From assembly GCA_031548835.1 (NCBI GenBank), contig JAVBQS010000072.1, forward strand, positions 1 to 9,621: DNA of 9,621 nt, read 5' to 3'. This stretch comes from WQTU01 sp031548835. GTDB taxonomy: Bacteria; Spirochaetota; Spirochaetia; CADAEX01. Made by a program: the position numbers and the translations under genes. A model generated the notes under the pieces. It did not search any database, was not told where the DNA came from, and was given only the letters and a program-made list of their open reading frames with translations. Each line of letters begins with the position of its first letter. The stretch's first letter is position 1. Positions 5,334 through 9,621 of the stretch are shown one piece after another.

Positions 5334-7472
5334 ATGAAAACAACACTTGCTCAGGTTATAAAAGTTGATAATGATAAATGTAAAAACTGCCACAGCTGTA
5401 TTGCTGCCTGTCCTGTAAAAATCTGTATGGATGGAAGCGGAGATAAAATAATAATAAATCATGACCTGTGTATAGGATGCGGCAAATGTATATTAGCATG
5501 TAAACATAAAGCAAGAGCTATTATGGATGATAGCAAGGAGTTTTTTGAATCACTTAAAAATAAAGAAAAATTTATTGCTATTGTTGCGCCTGCAGTTGCA
5601 GCTGTTTTTCAGGATAATTTTTTAAAACTCAATACTTATCTTAAAAACATGGGAATTGAAGCAATATTTGATGTAAGTTTTGGGGCAGAACTCACAGTTA
5701 AGTCATATCTTGAATATATAAAAGCTGCAAAACCTAAAATGGTAATTGCACAGCCATGTCCTGCCATAGTTTCATATATAGAATTATATAAACCAGAACT
5801 TTTAAACTATCTTGCTCCTGCTGACAGCCCGATGCTGCATACAATTAAAATGATAAAAGAATATTACCCTGAATATAAAAGATATAAAATAGCAGCAATA
5901 TCTCCATGCCCTGCCAAAAAAAGAGAATTTAAAGAAACAGGTTTTGATATACTTAATGTAACTATGGTTTCGCTAAAAGAATATATTGATAAAAATAAAA
6001 TAAATCTTGAAAGCTTAAAAGAGGCAGATTATGATAACCCTTCTGCAGAAAGAGCTGTTCTATTCTCAACTCCAGGCGGGCTTTTGCAGACAGCAATGAG
6101 GGAAATGCCTGAAATTAAAAATAAAACCAGAAAGATTGAAGGGCCTGATATTATCTACAAATATCTTTCTGAACTTTCTGAATCTCTTGCAGAAGGAAAA
6201 AATCCTCTGCTTATAGACTGTCTGAACTGTGAGCTGGGATGTAACGGTGGGCCAGCCACAGGCAATAGTGAAAAATCTCCTGATAAAGTTGAATATTATG
6301 TTGAAAAAAGAAGTAAAAAACTTATCGATTTATATGGAAATAACAGTAAAAGAAGACTGTCAAATTTGATACTTAAGAGAAAAAATCTTGGCAAAACAAT
6401 TTCTAAATTCTGGGAAAAAGGCCTATATAACAGGTCATATAAAAATCTTTCAGATAATAGCAGCATAAAAATACCTTCAGATAAAGAAAAAAAAGATATT
6501 TATAAAACAATGATGAAATATTCAGATGAAGATATTATTGACTGCTGTTCCTGCGGTTATTACAGCTGCGAAATGATGGCAACAGCTATTCATAATGGCC
6601 TTAATAAAGCACAAAACTGTAATTACTACAGGGAAAAAGTAATAGGCCATGAAAGGGAATATCTTGAAAAAATATATAAAGAGCTTCGGGAAAAAGTTGC
6701 TGATGTAAATGGGCGTGTGGATAAAATTGCGTTATCTGTAGAACATTTTGCAGGAATAATAATGAGGCAGGTATCTCATCTTGGAGAATCATCTGCTGCT
6801 GTTACCGAGATGATAAACATTATTAAAAATATGGCAGATAAAGCAGGCAGAAGAAAAGTTGTTGTAGAACAGCTTGGAGATAAAGTTCATAAAGGAGAGA
6901 GCGATCTTAAAGAGACAATAGCTGCAATGAATATTGTAACAGAAGCTGTTTCCGGAATTCATGAACTTACTGAAATAATAAATTCCATATCAGAAAATAC
7001 AAACCTTCTTTCCATGAATGCAGCTATTGAAGCAGCCCATGCAGGTGAAACAGGAAAAGGATTTGCTGTTGTTGCAGGAGAAATAAGAAAGCTTGCCAAA
7101 AACTCATCTGAAAATTCTGATAAAATATCTTCCACGCTCCGCCAGGTGGGAGAACATGTTAAAAATTCCAGAATAATAACTGAAAAATCAAGCGATAGCA
7201 TGCATCACATGATGACAGATATAAAACAGGTTGCAGATATAATGACAGAAAACATGATCCAGATGGAAGAGATGTCTACAGGTTCTGCACAGGTAACTAA
7301 ATCTCTTGCTGAATTACAAGCTCTTACAGGAAATGTAAAAGATGAATCTGAAAAAATAATGGAAAATATAAAAGAGATAAAACACTCTGTAAATGAACTT
7401 GCAAAAATATCTGACGATACAATGGCTAATCTTCAGAATTTAACAGGCACAGATAATCTGCAAAAAATTTAG
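5334..7472 (+). CDS. FeFe-hydrogenase-like sensor fused to MCP signalling domain
   Basis: This 712-aa protein has the following order. Two 4Fe-4S ferredoxin motifs: Cys16/19/22/26 and Cys46/49/52/56. An FeFe-hydrogenase large-subunit domain (about 80-310) with AQPCPA (139-144, L1), SPCPAKKRE (190-198, L2), STPGGLLQTAMRE (245-257) and CLNCELGCNGG (296-306, L3). A further cysteine-rich Fe-S motif (CCSCGYYSC, Cys404-412, plus Cys429). A helical linker, and an MCP signalling domain (about 460-712) with the conserved hairpin tip near ENTNLLSMNAAIEAAHAG (554-571) and GKGFAVVAGEIRKLA (574-588). Cys142, 192, 299 and 303 match the four H-cluster cysteines. Pro141 replaces the proton-transfer cysteine of catalytic enzymes and Ser190 the methionine before PCxxK. 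No membrane segment, HAMP or CheR-tethering pentapeptide is seen. Inference: a cytoplasmic H2/redox chemoreceptor acting through CheW/CheA. AGAGG (5321-5325) lies 8 nt before the ATG. Confidence 0.9.
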   Translation: MKTTLAQVIKVDNDKCKNCHSCIAACPVKICMDGSGDKIIINHDLCIGCGKCILACKHKARAIMDDSKEFFESLKNKEKFIAIVAPAVAAVFQDNFLKLNTYLKNMGIEAIFDVSFGAELTVKSYLEYIKAAKPKMVIAQPCPAIVSYIELYKPELLNYLAPADSPMLHTIKMIKEYYPEYKRYKIAAISPCPAKKREFKETGFDILNVTMVSLKEYIDKNKINLESLKEADYDNPSAERAVLFSTPGGLLQTAMREMPEIKNKTRKIEGPDIIYKYLSELSESLAEGKNPLLIDCLNCELGCNGGPATGNSEKSPDKVEYYVEKRSKKLIDLYGNNSKRRLSNLILKRKNLGKTISKFWEKGLYNRSYKNLSDNSSIKIPSDKEKKDIYKTMMKYSDEDIIDCCSCGYYSCEMMATAIHNGLNKAQNCNYYREKVIGHEREYLEKIYKELREKVADVNGRVDKIALSVEHFAGIIMRQVSHLGESSAAVTEMINIIKNMADKAGRRKVVVEQLGDKVHKGESDLKETIAAMNIVTEAVSGIHELTEIINSISENTNLLSMNAAIEAAHAGETGKGFAVVAGEIRKLAKNSSENSDKISSTLRQVGEHVKNSRIITEKSSDSMHHMMTDIKQVADIMTENMIQMEEMSTGSAQVTKSLAELQALTGNVKDESEKIMENIKEIKHSVNELAKISDDTMANLQNLTGTDNLQKI

Positions 7473-7480
7473 AAAAAATT

Positions 7481-7532
7481 GATAGACCTGGTCGAGAACT
7501 AAAGAAATAGCCAAACAGGTCTAATCTTGTTT
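7481..7532 (+). terminator. Candidate intrinsic terminator of hydrogenase-MCP gene
   Basis: GATAGACCTG (7481-7490) pairs with CAGGTCTAATC (7516-7526) with one bulged A, about 10 bp in total. It is followed by a T-rich run (TTGTTTTTT). The 25-nt loop is long for an intrinsic terminator. The right arm and T-run overlap the last codons of the convergent glycogen phosphorylase gene. Confidence 0.45.
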
Positions 7533-9621
7533 TTTATTTGCATGATTATTTTCATACAGCTTTATTGCTACAGGTTTCAAATGCCAGATGTCTTTATTAT
7601 ATTCTGCTATAGTTCTGTCGCTTGAAAATTTGCCTGAACCCGCAACATTAAGAATTGATTTTTTTGCCCATAATTTTTTATCAGAAAACTCTTTTTCAAC
7701 CTGGCGCTGTGTATTTATATAACTTTCATAATCTGCCAAAAGCATAAATTGATCTCCTCCTGCAAGCAGTGAATCTGTAATTGGTTTGAAAAGATCTTTT
7801 TCATCTTTTGAAAAGAAACCAGATGCTATCATATCTATAGATTTTTTAAGACTTTCTACTGAATTATAATAATCAAAAGAGTTATATCCCCTGTTCCTGA
7901 TATGTCTTATTTCAGCGCTGTTGTTGCCGAAGATAAAAATATTTTCTCTGCCTACTTCTTCAAGTATTTCAATATTTGCTCCATCAAGTGTTCCTATTGT
8001 AAGAGCTCCATTTAGCGCAAATTTCATATTGCTTGTGCCTGAAGCTTCTGTGCCTGCTGTTGAAATTTGCTGTGAAAGATTTGCCGCAGGAATAATTTTT
8101 TCAGCAAGGCTTACTCCATAGTTTGCAAGAAAAACAACTTTAAGCATTCCATCTATTTTCTTATCATTATTTACTACTTCTGCAACAGCATTAACAAGTT
8201 TAATTATTAACTTGGCCATATAATAGCCGGGAGCTGCCTTTCCTCCAAAAATAATAGTCCGTTTACAAGGTATTGCTTTTGTGTTTTCTTTCAAAATATT
8301 ATAAAGTGTTACAGCATTAAGTATATTTAAAAGCTGCCTTTTATATTCATGAAATCTTTTAATCTGGCAGTCGAAGATAGAATGAGAATCAATTTTAATT
8401 CCATTATTTTTTAAAATATATTCAGCCAGCTGTTTTTTATTTTCAAGTTTTACTTTTTCCCATTTTGCAAGAAAATCATGATCATTTGATATTTGAACAA
8501 GTTTTTTTAGTTTAGATAAATCCTTAACCCAGCCATCTCCTATAACTTCTGTTATAAGATTTGAAAGTCCAGGATTACAGACAGCAAGCCATCTTCTTGG
8601 CGTTATTCCATTTGTTTTATTATTAAATTTTCCCGGCCACATAAGATGAAAATCTTTGAAAATAATATCTCTTATAATATTTGAGTGAAGCGCAGAAACT
8701 CCATTTACAGAATGGCTTCCTACTATTGCAAGATGCGCCATTAATATTTTTTTATCTTCACCTTCTTCAATAATAGACATTCTTTTTAATATATTATTAT
8801 CGCCGGGACATCTCCTTGAAACTTCATTTAAAAATCTTAAATTAATTTCATTGATTATTTTCATATGCCTTGGAAGCACTTTTGCAAAAAGATTTGCCTG
8901 CCATTTTTCAAGAGCTTCGGGAAGAATTGTATGATTTGTGTATGCAAATGTTTTTACAGTAATTTCCCAGCTTTCATCCCATGACATTTTTTCAACATCT
9001 ATAAACAATCTCATAAGTTCTGCAATTGCTATTGCAGGATGGGTATCATTAAGCTGGATTGCTATCTTGTTTGGAAAATGGGAAAAATTCTTTGCATGTG
9101 ATTTTTTATATCTTCTTATTATATCCTGAAGCGTTGCTGAAACAAAAAAATATTCCTGTTTAAGCCTGAGCTCTTTGCCTTCAAATACATTATCATTTGG
9201 ATAAAGCACTTTTGACAAAGTCTCTGTTATAACTTTATCAGAAACAGCCTGCTCATAATTTCCATGGTTAAAATAATTAAGTTCAAAATCTCTTGTGGAT
9301 TTTGCTGACCACAGCCTTAAATTATTTACAGTATTATTTCTGTATCCTGGAATAGGAATATCATAAGCCATTGCCATAACTTCGCTCGCGCCATTCCAGT
9401 CGCATCTGTATTTGCCTTCCTCATCTGTATATTCCTGCAGATATCCGTAGAATTTTACAGGATAAAGGTATTCAGCTCTGGGGATTTCCCATGGATTTCC
9501 ATATCTTAGCCAGGGGTCAGGCGTTTCTATCTGGTAGCCATTTACTATTTTCTGAAAAAAAATTCCATATTCATATCTTATGCCATAGCCGTAAGCAGGA
9601 AGTTCCATTGTTGCCATTGAA
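7521..9621 (-). CDS. glgP: Glycogen phosphorylase, C-terminal part (runs off window)
   Basis: This is a GT35 alpha-glucan phosphorylase. It releases glucose-1-phosphate from the non-reducing ends of glycogen using phosphate and PLP, in the cytoplasm. The visible ~699 residues start inside the conserved SMAT...AYGYGIRYEYGIF motif. By comparison with full-length family members, roughly the first 125-135 residues lie beyond the right edge. The apparent ATG at 9615-9617 is therefore internal. Other motifs, numbered from that Met, are DPWLRYGNPWE (34-44), the substrate-loop QLNDTHPAIAIAEL (188-201), NHTILPEALEKW (228-239), FNNKTNGITPRRWL (331-344), QIKRFHEYKRQLLN (418-431) and the PLP-lysine segment EASGTSNMKFALNGAL (524-539, Lys532), followed by TIGTLDGANIEI. 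The protein ends ...SDRTIAEYNKDIW then a short charged tail, as is normal for the family. It is convergent with the hydrogenase-MCP gene; the stop codons are 48 bp apart. Maltodextrin specificity cannot be excluded. Confidence 0.96.
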   Translation of the reverse strand, partial: SMATMELPAYGYGIRYEYGIFFQKIVNGYQIETPDPWLRYGNPWEIPRAEYLYPVKFYGYLQEYTDEEGKYRCDWNGASEVMAMAYDIPIPGYRNNTVNNLRLWSAKSTRDFELNYFNHGNYEQAVSDKVITETLSKVLYPNDNVFEGKELRLKQEYFFVSATLQDIIRRYKKSHAKNFSHFPNKIAIQLNDTHPAIAIAELMRLFIDVEKMSWDESWEITVKTFAYTNHTILPEALEKWQANLFAKVLPRHMKIINEINLRFLNEVSRRCPGDNNILKRMSIIEEGEDKKILMAHLAIVGSHSVNGVSALHSNIIRDIIFKDFHLMWPGKFNNKTNGITPRRWLAVCNPGLSNLITEVIGDGWVKDLSKLKKLVQISNDHDFLAKWEKVKLENKKQLAEYILKNNGIKIDSHSIFDCQIKRFHEYKRQLLNILNAVTLYNILKENTKAIPCKRTIIFGGKAAPGYYMAKLIIKLVNAVAEVVNNDKKIDGMLKVVFLANYGVSLAEKIIPAANLSQQISTAGTEASGTSNMKFALNGALTIGTLDGANIEILEEVGRENIFIFGNNSAEIRHIRNRGYNSFDYYNSVESLKKSIDMIASGFFSKDEKDLFKPITDSLLAGGDQFMLLADYESYINTQRQVEKEFSDKKLWAKKSILNVAGSGKFSSDRTIAEYNKDIWHLKPVAIKLYENNHANKKQD

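Noticed and set aside
5334..6300. Catalytic FeFe-hydrogenase
   Set aside because: The L1 proton-transfer cysteine is replaced by proline and the domain is fused to an MCP output, so a sensory role fits better than H2 turnover.
9615..9617. ATG as the start of glycogen phosphorylase
   Set aside because: The frame continues upstream to the window edge with Ser, giving the conserved SMAT motif that lies well inside the family's N-terminal region. The gene is cut by the window, not truncated in nature.

Overview
The window is a strongly A+T-rich bacterial segment with five long, well-supported protein genes. Four are complete and one runs off the right edge. There is also one probable gene remnant and an unusually structured intergenic region. 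No rRNA, tRNA, transposase or CRISPR array is visible. Gene content (alternative spermidine pathway, a ferredoxin/H-cluster protein fused to a chemotaxis signalling domain, glycogen phosphorylase) fits an anaerobic or fermentative, probably motile bacterium. Low-GC anaerobic lineages such as spirochaetes or Deferribacterota-like bacteria are possible, but the window alone does not fix the taxon.

Layout. 1-388: no intact gene, but an 88-codon stop-free minus-strand stretch (86-352) without a start codon looks like a decayed coding remnant. 389-2706, minus strand: a two-gene operon, carboxy(nor)spermidine dehydrogenase followed by carboxynorspermidine decarboxylase (nspC), overlapping by 28 nt. 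2707-3283: a 577-bp divergent intergenic region. It holds a three-unit, roughly 31-bp degenerate repeat with a very strong hairpin, and a 14-bp motif (TATCTGATATAATC) present once in each direction as an extended -10 promoter element. 3284-5203, plus strand: biosynthetic arginine decarboxylase (speA). 5334-7472, plus strand: a soluble fusion of two ferredoxin clusters, an FeFe-hydrogenase H-cluster domain, an extra Fe-S motif and an MCP signalling domain. 7521-9621, minus strand: the C-terminal ~699 codons of glycogen phosphorylase, convergent with the fusion gene.

How the genes fit together. speA makes agmatine from arginine. After conversion to putrescine by enzymes not in this window, the divergent pair would condense it with aspartate semialdehyde and decarboxylate the product to spermidine (or make norspermidine from diaminopropane). 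The divergent layout and shared promoter motif suggest coordinated polyamine control. The hydrogenase-chemoreceptor fusion keeps the four H-cluster cysteines but has proline where catalytic enzymes carry the proton-transfer cysteine, so it looks like a cytoplasmic H2 or redox sensor feeding a CheA/CheW pathway. Glycogen phosphorylase is a separate storage-carbon gene with no visible functional link.
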